Source of the DNA: Bryobacteraceae bacterium
Lineage (GTDB): Bacteria > Acidobacteriota > Terriglobia > Bryobacterales > Bryobacteraceae
Length of the DNA: 64,000 nt
Direction of reading: 5' to 3'
Assembly: GCA_029975915.1 (NCBI GenBank)
Contig: JARKOC010000469.1
Location: 124,001-188,000 of the forward strand
The translations under genes were made by a program, and so were the position numbers. Positions within the stretch are counted from its first letter, which is position 1; every line of letters starts with the position of its first letter. The notes under the pieces were generated by a model that was not told where the DNA came from, made no database searches, and was given only the letters and a program-made list of their open reading frames with translations. Positions 35,601 to 48,187 of the stretch are shown here, one piece after another.

Positions 35601-36214
35601 CCCTCAAACTCACCGGCGTCTATGACCTGCCCTTTGGCAGGGGCAGGAAGTACGGCGCGGGCGTCGGCGGCTTCGCTGGCAAGCTGATCTCCGGCTGGCA
35701 AGCCACCACCTTCTTCAATCACAGCTCCGGCGAGCCGACTGACCTTCCGGGCAACGTGATCATGCTGAAGGATCCGAAGAACAAATCAGTAGACTGGAAA
35801 TCTCACCAGGTCCGCGGCTGGTCGCCCTGCGTCCTTCGTATGGACAACAACGGCAACATCGCGCCTCAGAGCTTCTCCATCGCCGCCGGCTGCGGCACCA
35901 ACCACGCCGACTATTCTTGGCTGCTGCTGCCGTCCTACGCGCCGAACGTGAATCCGACCCGGTCGCCGAACATCCGCAAGCACCGCGCATTCACAATGGA
36001 TTCGTCGATCAATAAGATGACCCAGATCGGCGAGCGTTTCCGCTTCCAGTTGGGTCTCGAGGCCTTCAACCTGCTGAACCACAACTACTATGGCCGCGAG
36101 GTCTTCAACACCGACGCCAACAACGCCAACTTCGGCACGATCTTCCCGCACCTGGCCTCCAGCCAGAATGGGTATCCGCGCCAGATTCAGGTCCGCATCA
36201 AGGTGTTCTGGTAA
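32645..36214 (+). pseudogene. Oar-type TonB-dependent receptor interrupted by an in-frame amber codon
   Basis: Outer-membrane receptor of the Oar/CarboxypepD_reg-like type, 1,190 codons if read through. Start GTG 32645 has AAGGGG upstream and opens with a signal peptide and a carboxypeptidase-regulatory-like domain (ATISGRVLDASNASVPGAKL). TAG at 32873-32875 interrupts the block LRPGE-stop-RMSVTAQGFK; related domains have tyrosine there, so TAC or TAT to TAG is the simplest change. The rest (32879-36214) stays in the same frame with intact plug (ISGIDVVLEVGTVSENITV) and barrel, ending in VRIKVFW. Re-initiation at ATG 32879 would lack a signal peptide. It may be a recent pseudogene or a sequencing error. 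Confidence 0.8.
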
Positions 36215-36235
36215 ATCAGGCCCATACGCAACACC

Positions 36236-36270
36236 AAAGGCCCTGGGGAGAAATCCCCGGGGCCTTTCTG
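36236..36270 (+). terminator. Intrinsic terminator after the Oar receptor pseudogene
   Basis: A 14-bp stem (AAAGGCCCTGGGGA against TCCCCGGGGCCTTT, with one T-G pair) with loop GAAA, followed by a short pyrimidine run. It begins 21 nt after the receptor stop. Confidence 0.75.
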
Positions 36271-36431
36271 TCTCAGCCACCGCCAGACAGCATTTCTTCG
36301 GTTGGCGGTCTGGCGACAACGACCATTGCCTGTCGGATAGCAATGATGATCGCCTCTGCGGTTGATTCCTCAGCCGCCACCTCTTCATCGCCTGGAGCTG
36401 CGCCGGGCCCATCAGCTTTTGCCGCTCGGGC

Positions 36432-36557
36432 CCCGACATCGGCAACTTCATCCGCATCGCAAGATCGTCGGCGAAGACGTCGCCAGTTTCACGCTCGATC
36501 AACTGACTGACGATGCCAGCCTCGGCAGGGCGGCTGGCATCTGCTGGTGTCCCAGGC
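36432..36557 (+). pseudogene. Remnant of the 3' end of the NAD(P)-binding protein gene
   Basis: The segment copies 32312-32434. Over its best 75 bases ([15 protein letters not shown] through GICW) I count 68 identities with 32348-32422. A small indel upstream shifts the frame, and the stop codon is lost (TGGTGT instead of TGGTAA), though CCCAGGC after it is still shared. The remaining part of 36271-36431 shows nothing I can assign. Confidence 0.75.
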
Positions 36558-36623
36558 GGCGGGTGAATTGGAACCCGGCACACGCGCCTTGCGGGCAACG
36601 GGGCATTTCTCCAAGCGGCCGTT

Positions 36624-36632
36624 TGCTAGAAT
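36624..36632 (+). promoter_or_regulatory. Extended -10 element TGCTAGAAT before apt
   Basis: An extended -10 (TGC-TAGAAT) about 40 nt upstream of GTG 36673, downstream of the remnant segment. It is a likely promoter for the apt-ispE-prs cluster; no clear -35 is visible. Confidence 0.45.
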
Positions 36633-36672
36633 CGGGAGGGTTCCCCCACATCTCAAAACGGTTACTGTTCAC

Positions 36673-37188
36673 GTGGACGATCTCAAACAACTCATCCGCG
36701 AAGTCCCCGACTTCCCCAAACCCGGTATCAATTTCTACGACATTACCACACTGCTGAAGGACTCCGGCGGTTTCCGCCGCGTCATCGACGCCTTCGCCCA
36801 GCTACTGGCCGGCCAGAAGATCGATGTCATTGCGGCCGCCGAATCACGCGGGTTCCTGTTCGCTGGCGCTCTGGCCTACAAGCTGGGCACATCTCTCGTT
36901 CCCTTCCGCAAGCCAGGCAAACTGCCGGCCGAGACCATCAGCGTCAGCTACGGCCTCGAATATGGCAAGGACGCGCTGCACATTCACAAGGACGCCATCG
37001 CGCCAGGCCAAAACGTCCTGATTCTCGACGATGTGCTGGCCACCGGCGGAACCGCTGCCGCCACGGCCGAACTCGTCGAAACGCTGGGCGGCAAGGTGGC
37101 CGCATTAGCCTTCCTAATCGAACTCGATTTCCTAAATGGGCGCGAAAAGCTGCCTGGTCGGGAGATCATCTCGCTGCTGCACTACTAA
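36673..37188 (+). CDS. apt: Adenine phosphoribosyltransferase
   Basis: Purine salvage enzyme converting adenine and PRPP to AMP. From GTG 36673 it is 171 residues, the normal family size; upstream codons back to 36547 overlap a gene remnant and are not conserved. Motifs are [48 protein letters not shown] and the PRPP loop [14 protein letters not shown]. It is followed after 1 nt by ispE. PRPP for this reaction is made by prs two genes downstream. Confidence 0.94.
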   Translation: MDDLKQLIREVPDFPKPGINFYDITTLLKDSGGFRRVIDAFAQLLAGQKIDVIAAAESRGFLFAGALAYKLGTSLVPFRKPGKLPAETISVSYGLEYGKDALHIHKDAIAPGQNVLILDDVLATGGTAAATAELVETLGGKVAALAFLIELDFLNGREKLPGREIISLLHY

Positions 37189-37189
37189 A

Positions 37190-38134
37190 GTGGAAACAAG
37201 AGCGGCCCGGGTCCGGGCCTACGCCAAAGTGAATCTGAGCCTGAAGGTGCTTGGCAAGCGCCCGGACGGCTTCCACGAACTGCGCACAGTGTTTCAGACA
37301 ATTGGCTTGGCCGACACTCTGGAGATCGGCTACACGCCGGGCCGCGGGTTGTCGATTTCGCTCGACGACCCGATGGGTCTGGACGACAATCTTGTCACCC
37401 GCGCGGCTTGGTTGTTTGCCGAGCGGTTCAAGCTGCGCGGGGCACTGAAGATGAAGCTGGCCAAACGAATCCCGTCGGGAGCGGGATTGGGCGGCGGATC
37501 GTCGGACGCAGCCGCGGTATTGTTGGCACTTCCGGCCCTGACCGGCAAGCGGGCCAGCCAGCCGCAGCTGATGGAACTGGCGGCGGCGCTCGGATCCGAC
37601 GTGGCATTCTTCCTGGCAGGGGGGGCGGCGCTGGGGATCGGCAGGGGCGAGGAGCTGTACCCCTTGCCGGAGCCTAAGCCCTTGCCGCTGTTGGTGTTGG
37701 CTCCGAGGATCCACGTTTCAACGCCGGAGGCCTACCGGGCGCTGAACCGGCCCGCATTGACTTCGCTGGCCGAACCACCTAAACTAAATAGTTTCCAGTC
37801 GTTTGTCTGGCAATCGGGGTTTGTCTCGGAGGCCGAAAACGACTTCGAGGCGGCCGTCTTCGAGCTTCATCCGGAGCTTGAGCGGTGGCTGAGAAAACTC
37901 GAGCGGTCTGGGGCGCGAGTTGCCCGGCTCTCCGGCAGCGGCGCAGCACTCTTCGGGGTGTTTCCAAACCAGGCCAAGCTTCAGGGAGCCCTTCCGTGGT
38001 TTCGTTCGGAATCTCTCACAGTTTTCTCGACGAGAATGCTGACGCGCAGCCAGTATCGTGCGCGTTGGTCGGCGAGTTTGCGCGAGCATGCGATTGAAGG
38101 AACGTGGCCGCCCCAAAGCCGGCACCTGAAATGA
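37190..38134 (+). CDS. ispE: 4-diphosphocytidyl-2-C-methyl-D-erythritol kinase
   Basis: GHMP-type kinase of the MEP isoprenoid pathway. GTG 37190, one base after the apt stop, gives 314 residues. N-terminal AYAKVNLSLKVLGKRPDGFH, the ATP loop IPSGAGLGGGSSDAAA and LSGSGAALFGVF are diagnostic. The frame upstream of the GTG overlaps apt and is not family-like. The stop overlaps the prs start (ATGA). The order ispE-prs-rplY-pth is a conserved bacterial arrangement. Confidence 0.94.
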   Translation: METRAARVRAYAKVNLSLKVLGKRPDGFHELRTVFQTIGLADTLEIGYTPGRGLSISLDDPMGLDDNLVTRAAWLFAERFKLRGALKMKLAKRIPSGAGLGGGSSDAAAVLLALPALTGKRASQPQLMELAAALGSDVAFFLAGGAALGIGRGEELYPLPEPKPLPLLVLAPRIHVSTPEAYRALNRPALTSLAEPPKLNSFQSFVWQSGFVSEAENDFEAAVFELHPELERWLRKLERSGARVARLSGSGAALFGVFPNQAKLQGALPWFRSESLTVFSTRMLTRSQYRARWSASLREHAIEGTWPPQSRHLK

Positions 38135-39075
38135 GACCACACCGTCTGATCGTTCTTTCCGGAAACGCCAACAGGCCGTTGGCGCAGGCTATCTGTCAAG
38201 AGATGGGCGTGTTGCAGGGCAACGCGACCGTCAAGGGTTTCTGCGACGGCGAGATCTGGGTACAGATCGAGGCCAACGTGCGCGGAGCGGACGTCTTTGT
38301 TGTGCAGCCCACTTGCACTCCGGCCGACCGTCACCTGATGGAACTGATCTTCATGATCGACGCCCTGAAGCGTGCTTCGGCCCATCGCATCACGGCCGTA
38401 CTGCCCTATTACGGCTACGCCCGGCAGGACCGCAAGGACAGGTCCCGCGTGCCCATTTCGGCCAAGGTGGTTGCCGCCATGCTGGAACGCGCCGGGGCCG
38501 ACCGGGTGCTCACGCTTGATCTCCACGCCGCCCAGATCCAAGGCTTCTTCGACATCCCTGTCGATCACCTGTTCTCGGCGCCGGTGATGATCGAGTACTT
38601 CCGCAGCAACGGATTGGAACGGACAACCGTAGTGAGTCCCGACGCTGGCGGCGTCGAACGCGCGCGCGCCTTGGCCAAACGCCTGGAGACGCCGCTGGCC
38701 ATCATAGACAAACGGCGCGACCAGCCCAATGTCGCCGAAATCATGCACATCATCGGCGACGTCACAGGTAGGGATTGTCTGATTGTGGACGACCTGATCG
38801 ACACGGCGGGGACCCTGGTGAAAGCATCCGAAGCGCTGCTCAATGCCGGTGCGAATTCAGTGACGGCTTGCGCCACGCACGCCGTGCTTTCCGGTCCAGC
38901 GGTGGAACGCATCAACGCGAGCCGCATCAAAGAAGTCGTTTTCACCGATTCGATTCCGCTGCGGCCCGAAGCTGCGGCCTCACCAAAGATCCGGGTGCTT
39001 TCGGTCGCCGGGCTGCTGGCCCGAGCCATTCAGAGCATCCACGAGGAAACAAGTGTAAGTTCCTTGTTTGTATAA
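38131..39075 (+). CDS. prs: Ribose-phosphate pyrophosphokinase (PRPP synthetase)
   Basis: Makes PRPP from ribose-5-phosphate and ATP for nucleotide, His and Trp synthesis. ATG 38131 overlaps the ispE stop (ATGA) and gives 314 residues; an in-frame GTG at 38104 would add 9. Motifs are LSGNANRPLAQAI, FCDGEIWVQI, LPYYGYARQDRKD, VLTLDLHAAQIQGFF, VVSPDAGGVERARALA, IIDKRR and the PRPP-binding VDDLIDTAGT. Confidence 0.96.
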   Translation: MRPHRLIVLSGNANRPLAQAICQEMGVLQGNATVKGFCDGEIWVQIEANVRGADVFVVQPTCTPADRHLMELIFMIDALKRASAHRITAVLPYYGYARQDRKDRSRVPISAKVVAAMLERAGADRVLTLDLHAAQIQGFFDIPVDHLFSAPVMIEYFRSNGLERTTVVSPDAGGVERARALAKRLETPLAIIDKRRDQPNVAEIMHIIGDVTGRDCLIVDDLIDTAGTLVKASEALLNAGANSVTACATHAVLSGPAVERINASRIKEVVFTDSIPLRPEAAASPKIRVLSVAGLLARAIQSIHEETSVSSLFV

Positions 39076-39092
39076 GGTTTTAGGAGCCAAAC

Positions 39093-39761
39093 ATGAGGAA
39101 GGACATTACCGTCGCCGCCACGCTGCGTTCAGGCCGGGGCAAGAACGTCAACCGGCGGCTGCGGCTAGAAGAGAAGATCCCGGCCGTCGTCTATGGGGTC
39201 GGGAAAGACGCCGTGCCAGTGACGGTGAACCCGAAGGAGATCAACAAGATCCTCCACTCGGCGTCAGGCCATAACACGATTTTCAACCTTAGTATTGCCG
39301 GTGGTGAGTTGGAGCCGGTGCTGATCACCGACTGGCAGTATCACCCACTCAAAGGTTCGCTGCTGCACATTGACCTCCTCCGCATCGATCTATCCAAGCG
39401 CCTGAAGGTCAAGGTCCCGGTGCACACTACGGGCGATCCGAAGGGCGTCAAGCAACAAGGTGGCCTATTCGAGATCGTGTCGCGCGATGTCGAGATCGAA
39501 TGCCTGCCCGACGATATCCCAGAGTCGTTCACCATGGACGTCACTGAACTGATGCTCGGCCAGAGTCTGCGCGCTCAGGAAGTGCCGCTGAGCGGCTCCA
39601 TGAAGCTGCTCACCGCGCCGGAGAAGGTGATCGCCCACGTGATCGCCGCCCGCGGGGCCACCGTTGAGGAGTCCTCTGAAGCTGAGGCCAAGGCTGCCGG
39701 GACCGCGGGGAAGGCTGAGCCTGAGGTCGCCAAGAAGGGCAAGAAGGAAGCGGAGAAGTAA
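39093..39761 (+). CDS. rplY: 50S ribosomal protein L25/Ctc
   Basis: 5S rRNA-binding protein of the long (Ctc/TL5) type with 222 residues. The N-terminal L25 domain (RSGRGKNVNRRLRLEEKIPA, VVYGVGK) is followed by the C-terminal beta domain (VKVPVHTTGDPKGVKQQGG, LPDDIPESFTMDVTEL) and a charged, Ala/Glu/Lys-rich tail. An AGGAG precedes ATG 39093. It lies between prs and pth, as in many bacteria. Confidence 0.94.
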   Translation: MRKDITVAATLRSGRGKNVNRRLRLEEKIPAVVYGVGKDAVPVTVNPKEINKILHSASGHNTIFNLSIAGGELEPVLITDWQYHPLKGSLLHIDLLRIDLSKRLKVKVPVHTTGDPKGVKQQGGLFEIVSRDVEIECLPDDIPESFTMDVTELMLGQSLRAQEVPLSGSMKLLTAPEKVIAHVIAARGATVEESSEAEAKAAGTAGKAEPEVAKKGKKEAEK

Positions 39762-39782
39762 TCTCCCGCTCTGGCTTGAAGG

Positions 39783-40385
39783 ATGGCGGAAACGGAGTTT
39801 CTCGTCGCCGGTCTCGGCAATCCTGGACCTGAGTACGAAAACACCCCCCACAATCTGGGTTTTCTTGCCGTCAATCTTCTCGCCAGGCGAACTCAGACGC
39901 GTCTGTCGCGATTCGAGTGCCGCGCCCTGGTGGGCGTGGCTGAGTTGGAAGGCAAGCGAGTTTTGCTGGCACAGCCGCAGACCTACATGAACCTGTCGGG
40001 TCAATCGGTCAGCGGTTTGGCGAGTAAGTTTGGTTTAGCCCCTGGCCGGATTGTCCTGGTCTACGATGACCTGGACCTTCCCTGGGGCACGATCCGGATC
40101 CGGCCCGACGGTTCCGCGGGAGGCCATCACGGCGTAGAGGACGTGATTCGCTGCCTCGGAACGAAGGCCTTTCCGAGAGTCCGGATGGGAATTCATCCGG
40201 GCCATGAGGTCCGGGATGGCGCGAAGTTTGTGCTCGCACCTTTGAAGGGCGGGCAGAAGAAGGAATTGGATTCGTTCGTGGGCCTGGCGGCCGACGCGGT
40301 CGAATCCATAATCGCCGGGGGCGTCGATAAGGCCATGGCGGCTTTCAACCGCCGCGCTCCGGGCGCAATGAAAGAGGAACAATGA
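39783..40385 (+). CDS. pth: Peptidyl-tRNA hydrolase
   Basis: Recycles peptidyl-tRNA released from ribosomes. The 200-residue protein shows VAGLGNPGPEYENTPHNLGF with the catalytic His, QTYMNLSGQSV, VYDDLDLPWGTIRIRP with the catalytic Asp, and GGHHGVEDV. The stop overlaps the rpsF start (ATGA). Confidence 0.95.
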   Translation: MAETEFLVAGLGNPGPEYENTPHNLGFLAVNLLARRTQTRLSRFECRALVGVAELEGKRVLLAQPQTYMNLSGQSVSGLASKFGLAPGRIVLVYDDLDLPWGTIRIRPDGSAGGHHGVEDVIRCLGTKAFPRVRMGIHPGHEVRDGAKFVLAPLKGGQKKELDSFVGLAADAVESIIAGGVDKAMAAFNRRAPGAMKEEQ

Positions 40386-40882
40386 GAGTCTACGAAGAAC
40401 TGTTCATCGTTCGTCCCGATGCCACTGAGGAAGAGATCGACGCTTATATCGAGCAGGTCTCCACGACCATTACCGCCGCCGGCGGAACGGTCGAGAAGGT
40501 GGAGAAGTGGGGCGTTCGCAAATTGGCATACCGTGTCAACAAGCGCAACGAGGGCTTTTATGTCCTGATCGTATTCAACGCCGGCGCCGAAGTGGCGAAA
40601 CAGGTTGAACGGCGCATGAGCGTCACCGACATGGTGATGAAGTTCATCACCGTACGGATCGACGAGCGGCTGAAAAAGATCGAAAAGCGCCGCAAAGCCC
40701 GCGAAAAGCGCGCCAAGCGCCGGCCCGCCCCCGCGGTTGCGGCGCCTGCGGCAGCGCCCGTCGTTCCTGGCGCTCCGGTTGCCATGCCAGGCGCGCCTGG
40801 CTCGCGTCCCGCGCCCGGGGCCCCCGAGAGTGCCTCCGAAGCCGTGGTTGAAGCCCCCGCCGCGGCGGAGTCCGAGTCCTAG
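40382..40882 (+). CDS. rpsF: 30S ribosomal protein S6 with long C-terminal tail
   Basis: Binds 16S rRNA with S18. The first 95 residues are a normal S6 fold ([56 protein letters not shown]). A basic helix and then about 55 residues of Ala/Pro/Val-rich, acidic-ending tail follow, making 166 residues in total, longer than the usual roughly 100-135. It is translationally coupled to pth by ATGA. Confidence 0.94.
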   Translation: MRVYEELFIVRPDATEEEIDAYIEQVSTTITAAGGTVEKVEKWGVRKLAYRVNKRNEGFYVLIVFNAGAEVAKQVERRMSVTDMVMKFITVRIDERLKKIEKRRKAREKRAKRRPAPAVAAPAAAPVVPGAPVAMPGAPGSRPAPGAPESASEAVVEAPAAAESES

Positions 40883-40914
40883 GAGTCAGGCAGAAAGGAA
40901 GAAAGGAAACAGTT

Positions 40915-41217
40915 ATGGCTGAACACAAAGGTGGACGTCCAGTCGCCGCTTCCCAAAGGCCGACCGGCGGAGACAAGGCGATTGCCACGGGCAAGAAGCA
41001 GTATTTCCGGCGCCGCAAGGTTTGCCGCTTCTGCGTCGAGAAGATCGACGACATCAACTACAAAGACGTGCGCATGCTCTCGGCCTTCATCACCGAGAAG
41101 GGCAAGATTGTTCCGCGCCGTTTGTCCGGCGTTTGTGCGCCGCATCAGCGCAGGCTGTCGGAAGCCGTCAAGCAGGCTCGCAACATCGCGCTGCTGCCCT
41201 TCACGACAGGCGCCTAA
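40915..41217 (+). CDS. rpsR: 30S ribosomal protein S18
   Basis: S6 partner on the 30S platform. [20 protein letters not shown] keeps the cysteine-bearing N-terminal form, and [35 protein letters not shown] residues close it. It has 100 residues. AGGAAGAAAGGA upstream provides the ribosome site. The N-terminal 20 residues are an extra charged extension. Confidence 0.95.
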   Translation: MAEHKGGRPVAASQRPTGGDKAIATGKKQYFRRRKVCRFCVEKIDDINYKDVRMLSAFITEKGKIVPRRLSGVCAPHQRRLSEAVKQARNIALLPFTTGA

Positions 41218-41235
41218 CTAAGGAGGCTGAAAACA

Positions 41236-41691
41236 ATGGAAGTCATTCTCCGCGAAGAAATCGAAAAACTTGGCCACCGCGGCCAAGTCGTCAACGTCGC
41301 CGCCGGCTACGCCCGCAACTACCTATTGCCCCGCAAACTGGCCGTCCCAGCCACGGAAGCCAACAAGAAGATCGTCGAGCAGGAGCGCCAGGCAGCCCTG
41401 CGCCGCGAAGCCAAGGAAGCCGCCCAGGCCCAGGAACTCGCAGCTCTTCTCAATACGGTCACCCTTACAACCATCCAGAAGGCTGGCGAACAGGATGTCC
41501 TGTTCGGCTCGGTCACATCGAAGGACATCGCCGATTTGCTCGACAAGCAGGGTTACACAATCGACCGCCGCAAGATCGACCTCGAACACCCGATCAAAAC
41601 CCTCGGCGAGCACAAGGTCCATATCAAACTTCACCGCGAAGTCGTGGCCACCGTCACGCTCGTGGTCAACCGGGAAGAAGAGCCGGCCTAG
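41236..41691 (+). CDS. rplI: 50S ribosomal protein L9
   Basis: 23S rRNA-binding protein with two domains joined by a long helix. [47 protein letters not shown] and [14 protein letters not shown] are standard. It has 151 residues and appears complete. AAGGAGG precedes the ATG. A terminator follows at 41720. Confidence 0.96.
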   Translation: MEVILREEIEKLGHRGQVVNVAAGYARNYLLPRKLAVPATEANKKIVEQERQAALRREAKEAAQAQELAALLNTVTLTTIQKAGEQDVLFGSVTSKDIADLLDKQGYTIDRRKIDLEHPIKTLGEHKVHIKLHREVVATVTLVVNREEEPA

Positions 41692-41719
41692 CCCGCCGCT
41701 CTCTTGCCATGATTCAGCC

Positions 41720-41756
41720 AAAAGCCCTCGACGGCGCGCGCCGCTTGAGGGCTTTT
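41720..41756 (+). terminator. Intrinsic terminator after rplI
   Basis: Ten-base stem AAAAGCCCTC/GAGGGCTTTT with a GC-rich 17-base loop; the 3' arm itself ends in TTTT. It closes the rpsF-rpsR-rplI unit and lies 24 nt before the next gene. Confidence 0.8.
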
Positions 41757-41779
41757 CCACTTTCCGGCGAGGTCTCCTT

Positions 41780-43342
41780 ATGATTCTGCCCGCACAATTC
41801 GCATCCGCCGATCCGCTCGACCTGCTGCGTCACGCCGAACAGGGACTCATCGGCCTGGACCAGCGCCTGATGAGCGCACTCATGGCCCGTCCCGATGAGA
41901 CTTTGGCCGCGCTGGCGAAATTCGTCGATGCGCCGGATCCGGACCGCCTCGTCGATCTCACCGAGCAGATCTTCGATCTTTACCGCTTCTTTAACGCTCC
42001 GCAGGCCGCGCCGTTCTATGTGGGCATGCTTTGCGAGTCGCTGGACGACACGCCAGACTCGCTCATCGAAGCTCTCGCGGCGCTCGGCGCGGGGGCCGTC
42101 GAGCCCTTGCTCGAACTCCATGCTTCATTGCCGGCCGACGACGCCGCCAGCGTCGTCTTCGTCCTCGCCGCCACCGGTGTGCGTGACGAGCGAATCGCCA
42201 AGCTCCTGCTCGACACTCTCGCGTCCGATCCGTACGAAGGCGCGCTCTCCATCGGTCTTTACGGCGATCCGTCGCTTGCCGCCCCGGTGAGCGAAGCGCT
42301 TCAAGCGCTTCCGGAATCTTCAGCGGAGGAACGCAAGGCGCTGGCCGACTGCCTTGAAGCGCTGGCCGGTGCATCCGATGAGCCGCCGCAGCACCCGCAG
42401 CCTGCAATTCTCGAGGACTACCCCGAGGCCACGCCGCCATTGTTCGACTACCTCGACAACACGCAGTTGATTCACTTCCTCGCCTGTGGCGATGCCGGCT
42501 TCCGTCATGACGCAGCCATGAGTCTGGTGGACTCGGACTACCCGGATTCGATCCTGGAAGTTCTGCTCGGGCGGGCCACCGCCGAGGGCGATGCTCAGGT
42601 CCGCCAGGCCGTGCTCCGGGCCTTGGGCGAACGGCTTGACGATCCACGCGCCAGAGCAATTCTGGCATCGGCGCTGGCATCGGAGACAGAACCGGCCCAG
42701 GTCCGCGCCGGAGCCTTGGTCGGTCTCTCCGAGGACTACGAGAATCCGGCTTTCCGCAGCCACATCTTCGAGTTCTTCGCCGAGCCCTCCACCCGTGCTG
42801 CCGCGGTTGAGGCGATGTGGCGCTCCGGAGACGAATCTTACATCCCGACGTTCAGGACCGCGCTGCGCGATGAGGATCCGCAAGTCCGGCTCGAAGCCGT
42901 TCACGGAGTCGGTTCCTTCCCCATCCCGGCGCTGGCCATGGAGATGATCCCGCTGTTCGCCGACGAGGAGTTCCGCGACGACGCCCTTTACGCGTACGCC
43001 TCGGCTGTGAATGCGAAGATCACGCCCAAGTCGGTCCACCGCCTGCTCGAAGAGATTGAGAAGAAGGCTGACGGGTTATCGCACGAAGAACTGGAAACCG
43101 TCGCCAGGGCGTTGGACAGCCGGCTCGAGATGGAGGGCTACCAACCGGTCTTTCACACCTTGCCTGATGATGATGGACACGACCATTCACACTGCGGCGT
43201 TGAACACTCGCACGGCCTGAATCCGTCGCTGTCGTCGCCAATCGTTCAGCCTCAGCCGGTGAACGGTGCAGTCAAGGCTGGCCGCAACGACCCCTGTCCT
43301 TGCGGCAGCGGCAAGAAGTACAAAAAATGCTGCGGCCAGTGA
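41780..43342 (+). CDS. HEAT-like repeat protein with C-terminal SEC-C zinc motif
   Basis: A 520-residue cytoplasmic protein from ATG 41780; the same frame is open back to 41270 but that part is the shadow of rplI. Most of the chain is helical, acidic, HEAT-like repeats (for example [20 protein letters not shown] and [18 protein letters not shown]). A histidine-rich stretch ([15 protein letters not shown]) and the SEC-C motif [18 protein letters not shown] follow, the zinc module found at the end of SecA and many small adaptors. The role is unknown; SEC-C may contact ribosomes or SecB. A terminator separates it from rplI. Confidence 0.8.
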   Translation: MILPAQFASADPLDLLRHAEQGLIGLDQRLMSALMARPDETLAALAKFVDAPDPDRLVDLTEQIFDLYRFFNAPQAAPFYVGMLCESLDDTPDSLIEALAALGAGAVEPLLELHASLPADDAASVVFVLAATGVRDERIAKLLLDTLASDPYEGALSIGLYGDPSLAAPVSEALQALPESSAEERKALADCLEALAGASDEPPQHPQPAILEDYPEATPPLFDYLDNTQLIHFLACGDAGFRHDAAMSLVDSDYPDSILEVLLGRATAEGDAQVRQAVLRALGERLDDPRARAILASALASETEPAQVRAGALVGLSEDYENPAFRSHIFEFFAEPSTRAAAVEAMWRSGDESYIPTFRTALRDEDPQVRLEAVHGVGSFPIPALAMEMIPLFADEEFRDDALYAYASAVNAKITPKSVHRLLEEIEKKADGLSHEELETVARALDSRLEMEGYQPVFHTLPDDDGHDHSHCGVEHSHGLNPSLSSPIVQPQPVNGAVKAGRNDPCPCGSGKKYKKCCGQ

Positions 43343-43357
43343 TGGCCGCAGCATTTT
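43324..43357. terminator. Bidirectional terminator overlapping the end of the SEC-C gene
   Basis: A perfect 14-bp stem (AAAATGCTGCGGCC/GGCCGCAGCATTTT) with a 6-base loop. The 5' arm encodes the last residues (KKCCGQ) of the SEC-C protein and the stop lies in the loop and 3' arm. A- and T-runs at the ends let it work for both converging transcripts. Confidence 0.75.
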
Positions 43358-43422
43358 CGGTTGGCGGACAAAAGCCGGATGGGGGGCCGCGCCACGGGTG
43401 AGGCGCGGACCCCGGCCGGACG

Positions 43423-46707
<3,285 letters not shown>

Positions 46708-46775
46708 TTTGACCCCCTTCAGTTCGAACTCAGAAAGTATGCAACCTTTCTTTGGATAGGCAGTGTACTGTCGTT

Positions 46776-46803
46776 TATATATGAAACAGCCCGAGCCTGT
46801 CAA
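46776..46803 (-). promoter_or_regulatory. Sigma-70-type promoter of the Oar receptor gene
   Basis: On the minus strand, TTGACA (46803-46798) and TATATA (46781-46776) are separated by 16 bases. Transcription would begin near 46769, leaving a leader of about 60 nt before TTG 46707. It is the best promoter match in the window. Confidence 0.65.
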
Positions 46804-46919
46804 TGCTGTCCAGCAAAAAATATCCAGGCCATCAGAGGCAGGTGTGGCCGGTTTGAAGTTGCTCCGGCGAAGCCGGCATTCAAGGTTGGCCAGCCCGGTT
46901 GCTCGGATCTGATCCGCCC

Positions 46920-47993
46920 TTACTGAGCGCCGGCGGGCGCATCCACGGCAAAGCAATGCTCTCCCGCCGGGTGCACGCGAAACCTGTTCTCATGCGCTCC
47001 TGCTGGCAGGGACCGCGTATCGGTCTCGAACGTCGCGCAGAGCTGGTATCGCATTCCTTCCGCTGGCACATATAGGTATGGCGCTCCGGATACCGGGTCG
47101 GCGAGCCGGAGCGAAGCACTTTCGGGCAATTCTGTGATTGATTTGGGAAGTGTGGGCGTTTCGGGCCCTTTCGCCGAAACCCAACGGTTCCGAACCATCG
47201 TCGCGATGGCCTTCAAGTCCTCGCTCCGCTGTTCGTCGGCACGGGATAGCCTTTGAGCAGCCGGCGATCCGAACCGCGCAAACGCACAAGCCAGCGTGAT
47301 CGCCACCACGCATACTGCGGCGATGAACCCAGCCTTCCCATATCTCACAAGACGCTCCGCGCGCCCCTCGATACCAGCCTGTACTGTACCAATGTAGAAC
47401 CAGAAGACGCCCCCCGCCAGCACCAGAACCACCGCGACTTTGGCAGCAAATGGGGCCGTAATCGATCCCCTCAGGAGATGTGCGACAAAGACCACCAGGT
47501 CGCCGATCACCGTTCCGGCGGCCAGCAGTAGCGCCATGTATGTTAACCACCGCCGGATCGCCGAATCCGCCTGGGCGGGCTGCGATTTTAGCTCGCCCCA
47601 CACGCGTCTCATCGCCACGAGGAAGACTGGGAAGGCCACCAGGACTGATGCCAGGTCCATGGCCATCTGGGACATCACATCGCCGTAAAGCCGTTCCATC
47701 GGATCGGGAAACCAGTAACCGATCATGGTGAACCAGAGGGACCCCGCGGCGATGCACCAAACCGCCAGTGTGATGAACGTCAGCAGATGCAGGAAGGCCT
47801 CTCTCGGCCCGCCAATCGAGCGCGAGTGGACTGGAACCGGTAGCCCTGTCAAGGTCTCATAGAAGGATGCTAGCGCCGCGACTGCATCTTTCTCCGGCCA
47901 CCCGCCTCCGCGCAGGATCGTGACCACCGATTGATCGTCGGCGCCGCTCTTTTTGAGCGCCGCGACAAAGTCGTGCGCATCCTGTGATGTCAT
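46920..47993 (-). CDS. DUF5671-like membrane protein
   Basis: A 357-residue protein from ATG 47993. The N-terminal 50 residues form a small helical domain (DFVAALKKSGADDQSVVTIL, GGGWPEKDAVAALASFYE) followed by GGPREAFLHLLTF and several membrane segments, as in DUF5671 proteins. After the last membrane helix (about residue 240) a soluble part of about 110 residues contains DPVSGAPYLYVPAEGMRYQL and likely sits outside the membrane. The function is unknown. The frame upstream of 47993 to 48125 is not convincing. Confidence 0.7.
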   Translation of the reverse strand: MTSQDAHDFVAALKKSGADDQSVVTILRGGGWPEKDAVAALASFYETLTGLPVPVHSRSIGGPREAFLHLLTFITLAVWCIAAGSLWFTMIGYWFPDPMERLYGDVMSQMAMDLASVLVAFPVFLVAMRRVWGELKSQPAQADSAIRRWLTYMALLLAAGTVIGDLVVFVAHLLRGSITAPFAAKVAVVLVLAGGVFWFYIGTVQAGIEGRAERLVRYGKAGFIAAVCVVAITLACAFARFGSPAAQRLSRADEQRSEDLKAIATMVRNRWVSAKGPETPTLPKSITELPESASLRLADPVSGAPYLYVPAEGMRYQLCATFETDTRSLPAGAHENRFRVHPAGEHCFAVDAPAGAQ

Positions 47994-48187
47994 ATGAATT
48001 TGCTTCCTTGCAGCATCCAACCACGATGCCGGGCCGGCGGAGAAACCCTCCGTGCCTCTCTCTTCGGTACAGAGTCTACGCCTCTCCAGGTTGTGTTGCA
48101 CGGGGATTCTCGCGCCGGTTGCCACTCGCCGCGAGCGCCCTCACTAGGCTAGGGCGATTCGGGTAGTCTGATACTGGAGATATTTAC

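Noticed and set aside
41270..41779. N-terminal extension of the HEAT/SEC-C gene by 170 codons
   Set aside because: It overlaps rplI in another frame, is Ser/Arg/Pro-rich, and a terminator lies between rplI and ATG 41780.
46708..46956. N-terminal extension of the Oar receptor beyond TTG 46707
   Set aside because: It crosses a consensus-like promoter and is not protein-like; the signal peptide begins at 46707.
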